Shown piece after piece: positions 32,150 to 43,301 of a stretch of DNA of 64,000 nt (positions are counted from its first letter, which is position 1; every line of letters starts with the position of its first letter). The position numbers and the translations under genes are program-made. The notes under the pieces are model-generated. The model did not search any database. It had not been told where the DNA came from and was given only the letters and a program-made list of their open reading frames with translations. Location: contig OY970835.1 of the NCBI GenBank assembly GCA_963853835.1, positions 30,764,047-30,828,046 on the forward strand. Reading direction: 5' to 3'. The stretch is from Calendula officinalis (taxonomy: Eukaryota > Streptophyta > Magnoliopsida > Asterales > Asteraceae).

Positions 32150-34225
32150 ATGGCATCAAAGCGAGGGTTTTACCCTCTGTTTCTAGTTGTATCTATCTCA
32201 GCTCTCTTCATTTTCTCTCTCTACCGTTCTTCCTCAATTTCTCTCTCTTCATCACCTCCGATAACTCAATTCCCACTCGTAACCACTAATTCTAACGAAT
32301 TCCAAAACCCTAGCTCTCAAAATTCCCCCAATTTCTCATTCACGATCAAAGTCCTCACTTACGATCGCCTTCATTCACTTTCACGTTGCCTACGATCACT
32401 TGCTGCAGCTCATTACGATAACGAAAAGGTGAACATTCATATATTCATTGATCACTATAAGATTTTGGATCAAAAGGATGTGGATTTGGATCAGAAACTG
32501 AATGAATCTCGTCAGATTCTCAATTTTGTTGATGGATTTGAGTGGAGGTTTGGGGAGAAAATGGTGCATTACAGGACTGGGAATGTTGGGTTGCAGGCAC
32601 AGTGGTTGGAAGCATGGTGGCCTGTTTCTGATGATGAATTTGCATTTGTGGTTGAAGATGATATCGAATTGTCACCGTTGTATTATAGATTTCTTAAGGG
32701 TTTGATTGTTAATTATTATTATAATTCTTCAAATTACAGTCCATGGATATATGGAGCTTCTTTACAACGGCCACGGTTTGTGCCAGGTACCATTTTCTTC
32801 CTTGTATATATATAGTTTGATCTTGTAAAATTTGGTTTTTTGAAATCAATCAACTTTAATGAATCCATTCAATTTAAAATGTAAATAGAATATAGTGTTT
32901 GGCTTGATTTTAATCAGCTTATGATATCAGGTAAACATGGAAACAAAATAAACATAAACAAGCAAACACAAGTTTTTTTGTATCAATTGGTCGGTACGTG
33001 GGGTCAGCTTTTGTTTCCAAAACCCTGGAAGGAATTCCGTTTATGGTATGACACACATAAAACCAAAAACGTGAAGCCGATTCTTGATGGCATGGTAATT
33101 AACATATTTCCTATTTTTCTTTTTCTTTTCAATAAACATCTCATTAAATTTAATTCTAATAAATTGATTTTGTAGGTGACAACAGGGTGGTATAAAAAAA
33201 TGGGTGACAAAATATGGACTCCATGGTTTATTAAATTTATTCATGAACGAGGTTATTTCAACATATACACAAATTTCCTACATGAGTCATCACTTAGTGT
33301 CTCTCATAGAGACACGGGTGTCAACTATGGGAAAACAGCGGGACCCGATTCAAATCTGATCCAAGAAAATTCTCCCGAAAGCAATTTTTTCAAATTGTTA
33401 CCTTTGAGAAATCTTAAATGGTATGATTTCTGTTTTAGAGAAGTGGTTCCTGATAGAATTGTGAAAAATGTTCTTGAACTCGAGCCCGTTTTGAAATCTG
33501 TTCAAAAGGCGAATGCTTTAGTGGTTGTGAGTGTAGATCAAACATCAGAGGTGTTTACCCGAAATTTGTTGTGTCAATTTGAGAGACTTGATGTTTGGAA
33601 TTATATATTTATGGGTCACGATTCTGATATTTTGCTTGATCTTTCAAGACGCGGGCATCCCGTGATCAATTTAGATCGATTTTTCGACAGCATAAATGGA
33701 TACAAATCGATTAAATTTGGTAAAGAGATTATCGTGAAGGCATATGTGATTAAGAAAGCATTGGAAATGAAGTATGACACGTGGGTATTGGATCACAATA
33801 TGCTTCCGGTCAAAGCTGACTTTTTTCTTGACTCAGTCAAAATTGATCCCAACGTTGACTTTTATGTCGGGAAGCGATTTGGACTTTTGTTTGCTAGGAG
33901 TTCGGGATCTGGAATTTGGGATGATCGTTTTGTGAACGAGATGGCACGAATGGTGGGCCCCACGATGAGTAACGATGAGGGCAGTTTTGGGTTTTTGGGT
34001 GCAAAGTTGTTGGATAAGAAAGGTGTTAAATTACAAAGAGTGGATGAGGGTGGATTTAGTGTTGAAATTAATGATAATGGAATCTTGTTAAAGAATGAAA
34101 CACGGGTTGTGTGTTGGTCTTCTGATACGGGTTTTGATTTAGTTCAAAATAGACTTGAAAGTTTAGGTTTGTGGATTGTAGACGGTGAATCACATTGTAA
34201 GGCTGTTATTTGTCATCCATCATAG
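32150..34225 (+). CDS. GT2-like glycosyltransferase, type II membrane protein
   Basis: Three exons, 32150-32786, 32931-33094 and 33176-34225, encode 616 residues. Junctions are AG|GT donors and CAG/TAG acceptors with consistent phases. After MASKRG there is one hydrophobic segment (about residues 8-27), so a signal anchor is likely, with the catalytic part in the Golgi or ER lumen. The GT-A fold begins near FTIKVLTYDRL. An acidic VVEDDIE motif (about residue 170) is the probable metal/nucleotide-sugar site. A second region contains NLKWYDFCFRE and later YDTWVLDHNMLP. The last part resembles the plant family annotated simply as glycosyltransferase family 2 (for example Arabidopsis At5g12260, from memory). 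Donor and acceptor sugars are not known. No lesion was found. Confidence 0.85.
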
Positions 34226-36000
34226 TGTTTGGTCTTGAAGCATATTTTTTGAATCAGAAATAGATATACATTTGTCGGATTTTGTAAGCTTTATGTCATT
34301 ATGTGTAACAATGTATTTTGAAGAAAATGAGATCTTACGTGTTTTTTTAAAGCTTTGTGTCATTTGTTGGATTATGTAAGCTTTACGGCTTCACTCTTTG
34401 AGGTCACTCATTTATTAAAACGAAGTGAATATGTATTTTGTGTTATTTATATAAATTTGGATCAAAGATGATGTAAATGGTCTACATATTCCGGGTCTAG
34501 ATAAAAAATAAACATTAAACCAGAATGCACATTGACTCAACCATTATCACAACGACTCTACATATAGTTGCAGACTTGTGGTGGGTTTGAAGGTGGTGCA
34601 AGAACACAAATAAAAGAGAGGGAAAAAAGAAAAATATTAATAGAGTAAATCAATTGTTGGTTATATGGTGGATTGGGATTTAAATTTTTAGTCTAATATT
34701 TATATACCTAGGCCCATTTGGCACTGTGCAGCTGTTATTGCGAATTTGTGATTTCGAGAAAGTCTCATGGACTTCGCAATGGGGATGAAATTTCTCAACT
34801 AATAGACTGGCCGATTCATTTTCCCCAGTTACATTCAGGGCGTCATTCAAGTTTTCAAGGGTAAACATATAGGTTTTTTTTTATCCTCAAATTGATTACA
34901 ATTTGTTTGTTTATCCATTAGCTATTAGCTCTATGTTCCAGCAGCAAATTCTGTGAGACTGTGATCCATTGAATCTGCTATGTTGGTGTACATTGTATGC
35001 TGAAATCAGTGGGTGTTTGGCCCCTGATGATCAAGTAATTCTCCTCAAGGAATTCTTCGGTAATCATGTTCTATTTCCACCAGATCAAATCTCTTGGTTA
35101 AATACTCTTCGAGGTAGAAATTAATTGTTTACTTTGTTTGTATTGTTGTAATTATCTTTAATAATTGAGTCAAATGGTTGCCTGGATTTTTCATTATCTC
35201 AAATTTGAAATACGTGTTGGATATGATCTTAGGTTGAAAATCCATATAGGCTTTAATTGTGATTAGTGTTTTAGAATAAGAGGTTATTTTGTATAAAAGT
35301 TGAAAGTGTTTGTCTGTATAGAGTATCAAACTACAATTGGTAGAATGTATTTCATTGATTGAATGAGGATTACAAAGTATGATTAAAATATTTAATGGTT
35401 GTTAAATGTTACAGGTCAGTTTCAATTCCATGTTATTGATTAGTAGTATTAGCTAGGATTGGATTATATTCTTATGTTGTATGAATCTGGAATTGGCTTT
35501 AACAAATGGTGATGGATGCAATGGGAATTATTTGTGTATGAAGTTCCAGATTTTGCAGAATGTGTGGTTGGATGAAACAACTGATGTAAATAGTAGTCAT
35601 TGGACATCTATTTAGGTATGGAGTTTTCTAAAAGGATGCACATGTTTCCGAATGTGTTACTCCCATATAAAAGATGTTCAGTTAAAATGACATCGGCCGG
35701 TTTGAACTTAATAATATTTACTTTTTTGTTTTTACATTTACATTAACATGTCTCATTTGGGGCATTAATAGTCCACTTTGCTCAGGGCATACAAACTCAT
35801 TGGACAGGCCCTGATTGCAACTAATCCAAAATATACTACTCTTGATAACAATTTAGAGGTAAAATATTTATTCATGTATCAAAAATTGTTTGTCGTCATT
35901 TCAATTATACTTTGTTATATTATTTCAATGGTATCAATATTTTTATTATTTTTGTATGTATATCTCGAAGCATGCCCGCCCAGTCGGGCGGGCTTTGAAG
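34226..36000. other. 3' flank, orphan coding-like pieces and Helitron interior
   Basis: No complete gene was found. Two pieces have protein-like character. Minus-strand 34868-34700 reads FTLENLNDALNVTGE and then LLVEKFHPHCEVHE. Plus-strand about 34955-35114 reads LYAEISGCLAPDDQVILL and then FPPDQISWLNTLR, ending at a donor-like GAG|GTAGAA. I do not recognise either. They may be captured exons in the Helitron ending at 36004, but its 5' end was not located. Confidence 0.35.
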
Positions 36001-36004
36001 CTAG
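35974..36004 (+). mobile_element. Helitron 3' terminus
   Basis: A GC-rich hairpin (GCCCGCCC, loop AGTC, GGGCGGGC; 35974-35993) is followed by a 7-base spacer and CTAG, with T as the next base. Helitrons end in CTRR next to T, with a hairpin about ten bases before, and this fits exactly. The 5' TC end lies upstream but was not identified. Confidence 0.6.
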
Positions 36005-36259
36005 TTTAAATATATAATGGGTGTTCATTATAGTTCGTCATTTATTACATTCAATTCAATGTTTTTTTATCTTTGTTTATTACAAAAGGCTAGTTTGGTC
36101 ATTTAAAAAAAATTAATAGCTAAATTTAATGGTAGAGAACATCCTGTAACAAACTACATACACCTAGGATATCTAGTGTAGTAAACAAAATTAAATAAGT
36201 GAGGTTGTAATTAGTGATAAATCACGTGGATCTTTCATGTAATTTTTTTTAAAAAAAAA

Positions 36260-36938
36260 TTAATTGAAAAGCCACTTCTACCCCTTGCATTTAGTGCTTA
36301 ATTACAACCACTTCCCAAAACCCCAAATCAACCCCTCAAACATTAGACAAAACGCAAGTCTTTCACCTCACTCCATCTCCGCCTGTTTTGTCCCCGGCAA
36401 TCTTCAAGTCAAATCAGGTACCTCCCCTTCCGATTTCTGTTATCAAATTTCCGTTCGATGTAAATCAACGGCAAATTGACTATACGAGGATCAATATCAT
36501 TGCTTACAACTGGTAAAAATCGCAATTGTTTGTATGGGTAATTGTAATTTCTACAAAATGTTGTACATGGAGGTACATTTTATTAACTGTAATGGAAAAT
36601 TTAATTCAACGAATTGTATTTGGCATTATGTTTGTAAAGCTGTTCGTTTTGGTGTGGTTATGTGTCTTGTGCATCGACTAGTCTTTAAAATTTGAAGAAA
36701 ATGTAAAGCACACCAGCTGTTCGACGAAATGCTTTAAGATGTGCCTATGTGTAATATAGAAATTATAAAATTTTAAGTGAATACCTCGATATTATGAAAC
36801 TTAACAGTATTCGTGTATATCTAATTTTCATGTTTTCAAAAATTTGCAGGTTATTGGCTGAAGTTCATTGTAAGTTTATGAAGATACAAATGTGGGCCCA
36901 CATATAAGGTTTTTAAATTTGAGGCCTCAATTTGGATA
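36260..36938 (+). promoter_or_regulatory. Upstream region and probable 5'-UTR intron of the PPR gene
   Basis: A leader at about 36300-36416 ends CAAATCAG|GTACC, a good donor. An acceptor AAAATTTGCAG|G lies near 36850, before the coding ATG at 36939. This suggests a spliced 5' UTR. The prediction rests only on splice-site quality. Confidence 0.4.
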
Positions 36939-38321
36939 ATGGTTTGTAAATTATCAACGAGGCTGATGAATATATGTGTATCTTCATTCTGTAAAGCCCA
37001 ACAATTGGAAAAAGCAGAAACTGTTATCATTGATGCTATACGGTTAGGAACATTACCAGATGTTGTTACATACAACACATTAGTTGCTGCATATTGTCGT
37101 TTTATTGACCTAGATGCAGGATATTCAATCTTAAATAGAATGAAAGAAGCAGATATATATCCAGATGTAGTTACATATAATTCTTTAATAGCTGGTGCTT
37201 CAAACCGTTCTTTACTTTCAAAATGCTTCGATTTTTTCGATGAAATGATTAAACTCGGGATTCCTCCCGATGTTTGGAGTTACAATACTTTAATGCATTG
37301 TTTTTTTAGGTTAGGAAAACCCGAAGAAGCCAACAAGGTTTTCCATGATATTATCATGAGCAAATTCTCTCCTTGTTCAACCACATTTAACACCATGTTT
37401 AATGGTTTATGCAAAAACGGGTATACCGATAACGCAGTATCGTTATTTCGACATATAAAAAGGAACGGGTTCATTCCTCAGTTAATAACATACAACATAT
37501 TAATCGACGGGCTTTGTAAAGCGGGCCGGTTACGGGCTGCAAGATTGGTTCTAAAAGAACTTGAAAAATCAAATCTTGCACCAAACGCCAACACTTACAC
37601 AACCATCATGAAATATTGTTTCCGTTCGGGCCAATTTGAAGAAGGAATTGAAGTTTTCCATGAAATGAAAACCAAAGGGTACGCGTATGATGCGTTTGCA
37701 TATTGCACAGTCAGCAGCGCGTTTGCTAAAACGGGCCGATTAGAAGACGCATATAAATGTTTTGAATTAATGGTTAAAAAAGGTATCGGGCTCGATATTG
37801 TATCATATAATGTTTTGGTTAATATGTATTGCATAGAAGGTAAATTAGAGAAAGTTTATGACTTATTATACGAAATCGAACAATCGGGATTACAATGTGA
37901 TGAATACACACACACTACACTTATTGATGGATTATGTAGAGCCGGTAATTTTGATGGTGCATTAAATCATTTAAAATATATGGATACATTAGGGTTTGAT
38001 TCTAATTTAATCGCGTATAATTGTATGGTTGATCGATTATGTAAAGCTGGTTATATTGATACTGCTTTGAAGATATTTGAAACAATGGAGGTACAAGATT
38101 GTGTAACGTATACTTCATTGGTGCATAATCTTTGTAAAGAAAGGAGGTTTTTAACTGCTTCTAAGGTTTTGTTAACTTGTTTGAATCGGGGAATGAAGGT
38201 TTTTAGACCTACCCAAAGGGTTGTTGTAAAAGGTCTTCAATCATCGGGTTTATATTTAGAAGCAAGGAAACTTCAATCGAAGATAAAATTGGCTCGGGTT
38301 TTGCAACATGTGGAGGATTAA
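36939..38321 (+). CDS. Pentatricopeptide repeat protein (P class)
   Basis: One exon of 460 residues without interruption. It contains about twelve 35-residue PPR motifs in register, with the typical phrases PDVVTYNTLVAAYCR, PDVVTYNSLIAG, LITYNILIDGLCKAGRL and DEYTHTTLIDGLCRAGN. There is no E, DYW or SMR domain. P-class PPR proteins bind organellar RNA and affect its stability, splicing or translation. The N terminus (MVCKLSTRLMNICVSSFCKA) starts directly in a repeat and shows no clear transit peptide, which is shared by its apparent Arabidopsis relative At5g46680 (from memory). No intron lies in the coding part. The RNA target cannot be read reliably by eye. Confidence 0.9.
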   Translation: MVCKLSTRLMNICVSSFCKAQQLEKAETVIIDAIRLGTLPDVVTYNTLVAAYCRFIDLDAGYSILNRMKEADIYPDVVTYNSLIAGASNRSLLSKCFDFFDEMIKLGIPPDVWSYNTLMHCFFRLGKPEEANKVFHDIIMSKFSPCSTTFNTMFNGLCKNGYTDNAVSLFRHIKRNGFIPQLITYNILIDGLCKAGRLRAARLVLKELEKSNLAPNANTYTTIMKYCFRSGQFEEGIEVFHEMKTKGYAYDAFAYCTVSSAFAKTGRLEDAYKCFELMVKKGIGLDIVSYNVLVNMYCIEGKLEKVYDLLYEIEQSGLQCDEYTHTTLIDGLCRAGNFDGALNHLKYMDTLGFDSNLIAYNCMVDRLCKAGYIDTALKIFETMEVQDCVTYTSLVHNLCKERRFLTASKVLLTCLNRGMKVFRPTQRVVVKGLQSSGLYLEARKLQSKIKLARVLQHVED

Positions 38322-39420
38322 TTTTGGAATTTGTGGGACCGTAATGTTTTTGTGCAAAAACATCTGCAACAAAACAGTTGCAACAGCTTCACGATGTGTT
38401 CGGTTTAACGGGAATTTGTTTTCTTTGAGGTAAACCATAATTGCTTTTTAATGTGTTTTACAGTTCTTGTGATTTTGTAACGGGTCAAAATGGGCCGGGT
38501 TTACGTTTACCTGAAAACACTTGTTAATGTCCAGATTTGATTTTTAAATTTATCCAATAAAGAAAATCATTTTTTATTAGAATATAATGATTTAGCTGGT
38601 TTTGTAACACTGGGTGACTTTTGACCCGTTTCCTTTTATGCTAGTTTTAATATAAAATACGCCCTTTGTATTTCAGGCATGTATTCCATCGCGTGACAAT
38701 TAAAAGTGAGACTAAATCAATTTCCGATTGAAGAAGTAATATAGTGGTTCGTTCATACAGATAAAAAAAAGCTGTTAATTGGCTTCATCTAAATATTAAT
38801 GAAGATATAGAAAAATGGGTCGTAAAGGGTGGGTATTGTTGACCGAAGAGGATGAATTCATTTCATGATGCTTGTTTGTGGCATTATTGTAATTTTACTG
38901 CCAGATCCGTACTAAAAAAGTGTGCTAAACTACTGTTTGGATCTGCTAAACAATAATCTTGGATAAACTATATGGGAATTCATTTATGCACCACAAGTTT
39001 TAAGTCCTATACTACAAAATATAAATTTATAGTTTACTGTACAACTGTGTTTAGCAATGGTTGTGGTGGTTGCATTAAAATTTGAGGTATAAAAATCACT
39101 CCCTAAACTATATTGTAACGGTGACCTGTCTATGTATCATCAGTACTTGTTTTGCATAAACATCGCATATATCAATACATATTTTTATTGAGGTACGAAT
39201 GTGTTTTCTGAATGAAAACATTAAGTTTTTTTTATAGGCATTTATTTAAGCTAGATAAAGCGGAATTGTCGTCCAGTATACAGTCTAAAAATCACTTCCC
39301 TTTTAGTTAATCACCTTTTTTTAATGTCGCATAAGCCACTAAACTCTGGAAGAGACGGTTGATTTATAAAATTATATGATATGATATTTAGCAAACCGAT
39401 CAAGTTGTTGGTCTAGTAGA
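38322..39420. other. 3' flank of the PPR gene and intergenic DNA
   Basis: This includes the probable 3' UTR and the MITE at 38974-39113. No other gene is seen. Confidence 0.4.
38974..39113. mobile_element. Dispersed MITE (GGGAATTCATTT...ACCACA family), copy 2
   Basis: It begins GGGAATTCATTTATGCACCACA and ends AAAAATCACTCCC. It matches 22519-22649 over most of its length, including ACTGTACAACT and TTGTGGT. Confidence 0.45.
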
Positions 39421-39652
39421 TTAGGGGTCGTTTGATAGTTGCTAACTGAGTTAGTATTGACTGAGTTAGTTGCTGATTGAGTTAGTTGCTAATTGAGTTA
39501 GAATTACTTATTGAAACTATGCGTTTGATTTATAGAATTAAATGAATGTGTTAGAATGGTGAAATCCCCCTTCCTTCAAACCCTAATTCCACTGCATTTT
39601 TATGGTTCAAATCATAATAATCAAAAATCAAACAAAACCCCATAACCATAAT

Positions 39653-40208
39653 TAGGGGTGGCAATTCCTGACCCGACACAAAATCCGACCTGAAACCGAT
39701 ACGAAAATAAACAGGTTTGGGTTGAGGTAAAAAATAATTGGGTCAGTCTCGGGTTGAGTCAGCTGACCCGTTTATTAAACAGGTTAGGTTCGGGTCAATG
39801 ATAATTTAAATGGGTCGACCCGCCAACCCGTTTAATTATTAAAATATATTTTAAAAAATATATATTTATACTTAATTTATAGTTACTAGTTAAAACGTAA
39901 TTAATAGTTAGATAAAAATTAATAATGTTATCTAGTAATTTGGTGTTTAGTATTTTGTTATGAATTTGTGTAATAATAACAGCATTTTGACCTGTTTGAC
40001 CCGTTTAGCTTGTTTGACCTGATAACCTGTTTAACCCGTTTTATTAAATGGGTTATATGTGTTAGGTTTGAGTTGAAGTTAAACAGGTTAGGGTTGAGAT
40101 ATCTGACCCGTTTATATATACAGGTCGGTTTCGGGTTGGACGTTTCTGACCCACCAATCCGCGAACCCGAACCCGTCAACCCGAACCCGACCTGAATTGC
40201 CACCCCTA
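39653..40208. mobile_element. Non-autonomous hAT-type MITE, copy 3 (inverted)
   Basis: This is the inverted copy of the family at 1120 and 21835. It is flanked by a perfect 8-bp duplication ACCATAAT (39645-39652 and 40209-40216). It has no coding capacity. Confidence 0.9.
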
Positions 40209-40892
40209 ACCATAATCACAGCATCATCAGATTTTTGCTACTTTTTTTGGGTAAAGAAAAATGAAGACCCAATTTAGGGATAATTGGTATCATACGATCT
40301 ACCATGTGTTTGTCTGCGACACTACATAAACCAATTAGAACTCATACCAAACCTCAGTTGACCATGAAACATGAAAAAATTGGAAGAAATCGTACACAAA
40401 TCAAAGAAATTGTAACTAGACATGAACTGATATGTGCACAACCATATTTAAATATGTCAATTTGCATCTACGTCCCTAACTTTGAAGAATTAATATTTTG
40501 TTTTATTTTACTTAATTTAGTTTCCTTTTTATTTGGCTGGTTAAAAAGTAGTTTTATCATTTAATGGGTAGTTTTACATTTCATGCATGTGTTTGTTCCC
40601 ATGAATTAGATCATGGTTAGTGGGTAGGTTAATTGGTCATTTAGGATGCATTATAAATTGTAATTGTGTTTTGATTAATGAAGTTAGAGAAAAAAGTTGT
40701 TAAAAGTCTTTAGTTTCTTTCTTAAATTCTTAGGAGATTAGCCATCTCGAATTGGCTTTATTCTTGGGAGATTGACCATCTCGAACCGGTCTCTATCATG
40801 AACCCTAAAACAAAAATTTTCACACAACAACTTGCGTCGATAGTGTTACCTGAGTAAAACGACGGAGACGGAGGAAGGAGGGAGAAGCTGTC

Positions 40893-41038
40893 TTTAACGT
40901 AAAAAAGAAAAGAGACCGAGTCTGTTGTGTTTTTCATTCGGACCGAATTAGCATTTTGGGCTGGTTTTAACGTAAAAAAGAAAAGAGACCGAGTCTGTTG
41001 TGTTTTTCATTCGGACCGAATTAGCATTTTGGGCTGGA
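40893..41038. repeat. 73-bp tandem duplication
   Basis: The unit starting TTTAACGTAAAAAAGAAAAG and ending GCATTTTGGGCTGG occurs twice head to tail with no difference seen by eye, so the duplication is young. Confidence 0.8.
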
Positions 41039-41391
41039 CTGGGTCAGCATGTTGGACCGAGTCAGATGGATTTTAGGAAATCAAACACTTTGATTACGGA
41101 CCGAGTCCGAATCAGAGATTGAGTCCGAAAACTGATTGTAAATCAAACAGGGCATCAATTCCGGCCAAATCATGAACATCCTTAATATATTCAATTTATA
41201 ATAAACAAACTATTAAATACTTAAATTTTATAAATATAAACCGACTTGGTGTATGTTTTTCATATGTACGAGTATATAAATATAAATTCTTGTAAGAAAT
41301 AGTTGATAAAACTATATGATGCTATATGTGACTCATTTGATTTTTATATATTTATGAACAAGACGTATGTGATTAGTCCTTTCTTTTGCAG

Positions 41392-41462
41392 GTTTTTGGG
41401 GATGATCCAGTCCGACCAACGCCACAAATTAAGGTCAAGATGAAGATGGGTTCCCAACAAAA
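41392..41462 (+). pseudogene. Orphan exon-like fragment next to the copia insertion
   Basis: A 71-bp segment is flanked by a strong acceptor (TTCTTTTGCAG) and a perfect donor (GTAAGT) and encodes VFGDDPVRPTPQIKVKMKMG plus a few residues. I do not recognise it. It could be a stray exon of a broken gene. The copia element lies about 160 bp downstream, so any partner exon would have been displaced by 17.8 kb. Confidence 0.35.
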
Positions 41463-41621
41463 GTAAGTAACGGTCAAAATCGGCATGCGCCAATTATATG
41501 CTTTCATATAGTATTATTTTGGTTAAAAAAAGTTAGTGTGTAATGTGTTAATATTCAGTTTCACTAGTATGATGACATATATTTATTATAAAAAATGTTA
41601 CATAATTTTCTTGGTTGTTTC

Positions 41622-42429
41622 TGTTGGGTTTTCTATGCATCTAGCCACACTTTGCTTAAGGCGGAAATCAAAAGCAACTTGGTAGAACATTGACCCGCTA
41701 AAAGAACTTTTGGACCGTTAGGTTTACAACTCTAAAGAAACTAGATATTTAATGTAATTAAATAGATCAATTCGAATAACTTACTTGTTCTTCGCGAATT
41801 GGAGAACTAGATAAACCTTGTGATCTAGTACGAGCCAGATCAAATAACGCACTAGGATTCAAGCAAGAATCCCTCTATCGTATCACACCCAAGGTTGGTC
41901 AAGAACGAGACGATGTACCACGAGGTAGTACAAAGCACTCTTGAGAAAACGATCACCGAAAGAAACCAAACCGAAAACTATTTCGGTTTTCCGGCGGCGG
42001 CGCACGGCGGAGCTGCGGCGGCAGCGGTGGTTCGACGGCGGCGCTAGGCGGGGCAGGCGGCGGCAGTCGGACGGTGGAGGTGGTGCTTGGCCGAAGGTTG
42101 TAGGGTACAAGCAAAAGAGTGTTTAGGTTAATACCCCTTATCTTCTTTATATAGTGTATTAAACCTAATTAGAGTCAAACTCTAATTAGTCTAAGCCCGT
42201 CACCATTAAGCCCGATCCGATCTTTATGCCAAGCCCGGTCTCTATAGCTAGTTAATCACTTATTAACTACACTAGCCCGTTAAGCCCGATAGTCATTTAA
42301 TTAAACTATTAATTAAATACTTCGTTAATTCTCGTGTTCGTTGACGCCACGAGGGCAACCCGAATAGGACTCTAAAATACCCGAACCGGAATATCGGTTT
42401 ATTTGATGTGTTGGACACTCTTTCCAACA
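41622..42429 (-). repeat. LTR of the copia element (3' LTR in element sense)
   Basis: It begins TGTTGGGTTTTCTATGC and ends CTCTTTCCAACA. A (CGG)-rich island at about 41992-42100 stands out in otherwise AT-rich sequence. Few differences from 58597-59404 are visible. Confidence 0.92.
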
Positions 42430-43301
42430 GTCTCCCACTTGGACACCTCATCAACTATAAACGGTACGTGTTCGTGTAACCTTTAGAGTGTGCATGTCAT
42501 GTGCAGCTGCTGAACTCTGAACTATCAGAAACAGTCCTATGATAAGTGATCATATGTCCTTCGTTGTGCGATATCATGTAACTAGTGACATGGACATGTC
42601 AATCACTCTAGTTATGATCATGTTTCCTGATTTGAGATTTATGATGACGATTTGACTACATGATTGAACTTTCAATCTAGTCATGACCTGCGCAGGTACT
42701 TCAGTGTCACATCAAATCAACAGGGGGCCCATGGATATCTCCTCTATCACTTTGATCAGAGGGAACGAATAAACCTTAACTACATCATCTTCCTTTATAG
42801 TCATCACATAATACATGGAACTAATCTTTATAGCTACCGGTTACGAATAGCGTTGGAGTTAGACCAATGCATCACGAAATCGTACTAAGGAAATGATGCA
42901 TCTTGGTTTGAAGACTCATACGATATTATCGCCTCACTATTACCCATGATAAAGTCCATGGGGGTAATACTCTGAGTGTGGGTTGGTCCAACATTTAAAT
43001 ACACCTTTTAAATGCTCATGAGAGTAGCAGCAATCTCTATGCAATGTTCATAACTTTGAACAATCTACTCACTCTCCCATGACATCTTAATTCAGTTCTT
43101 ATTGCCATAAGAACGATCGACTGTGGACGTTTAAGTAATCTCTTAGTTTACTTAGGAATATGTTCTAAACATGCAAAAGGTTGAAATGGAATAATTAAAT
43201 ACTATATGAATGATAGAACACTTGCAAATTATTTAATCTCCATAAATAAATCATCAATTCATACAATTTAATATTCGCTACAATTTCAAATGAATGACAA
43301 T

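Larger units (their letters stand above)
39424..41154. mobile_element. Possible composite MITE region with nested hAT copy
   Basis: The left end AGGGGTCGTTTGATAG and the right end AAATCAAACAGGGCAT are inverted counterparts with small gaps. Near the left end, three copies of a 21-bp unit (TGAGTTAGTTGCTRATTGAG) are repeated. The hAT copy 39653-40208 is nested within. No target duplication was identified, so this could also be two unrelated repeats. Confidence 0.3.

Noticed and set aside
41883..42126. Arg/Gly-rich frames of about 60-75 codons in the copia LTR, present again at 58858-59101
   Set aside because: They are products of the CGG-rich island, occur on both strands and have no start context or homology.
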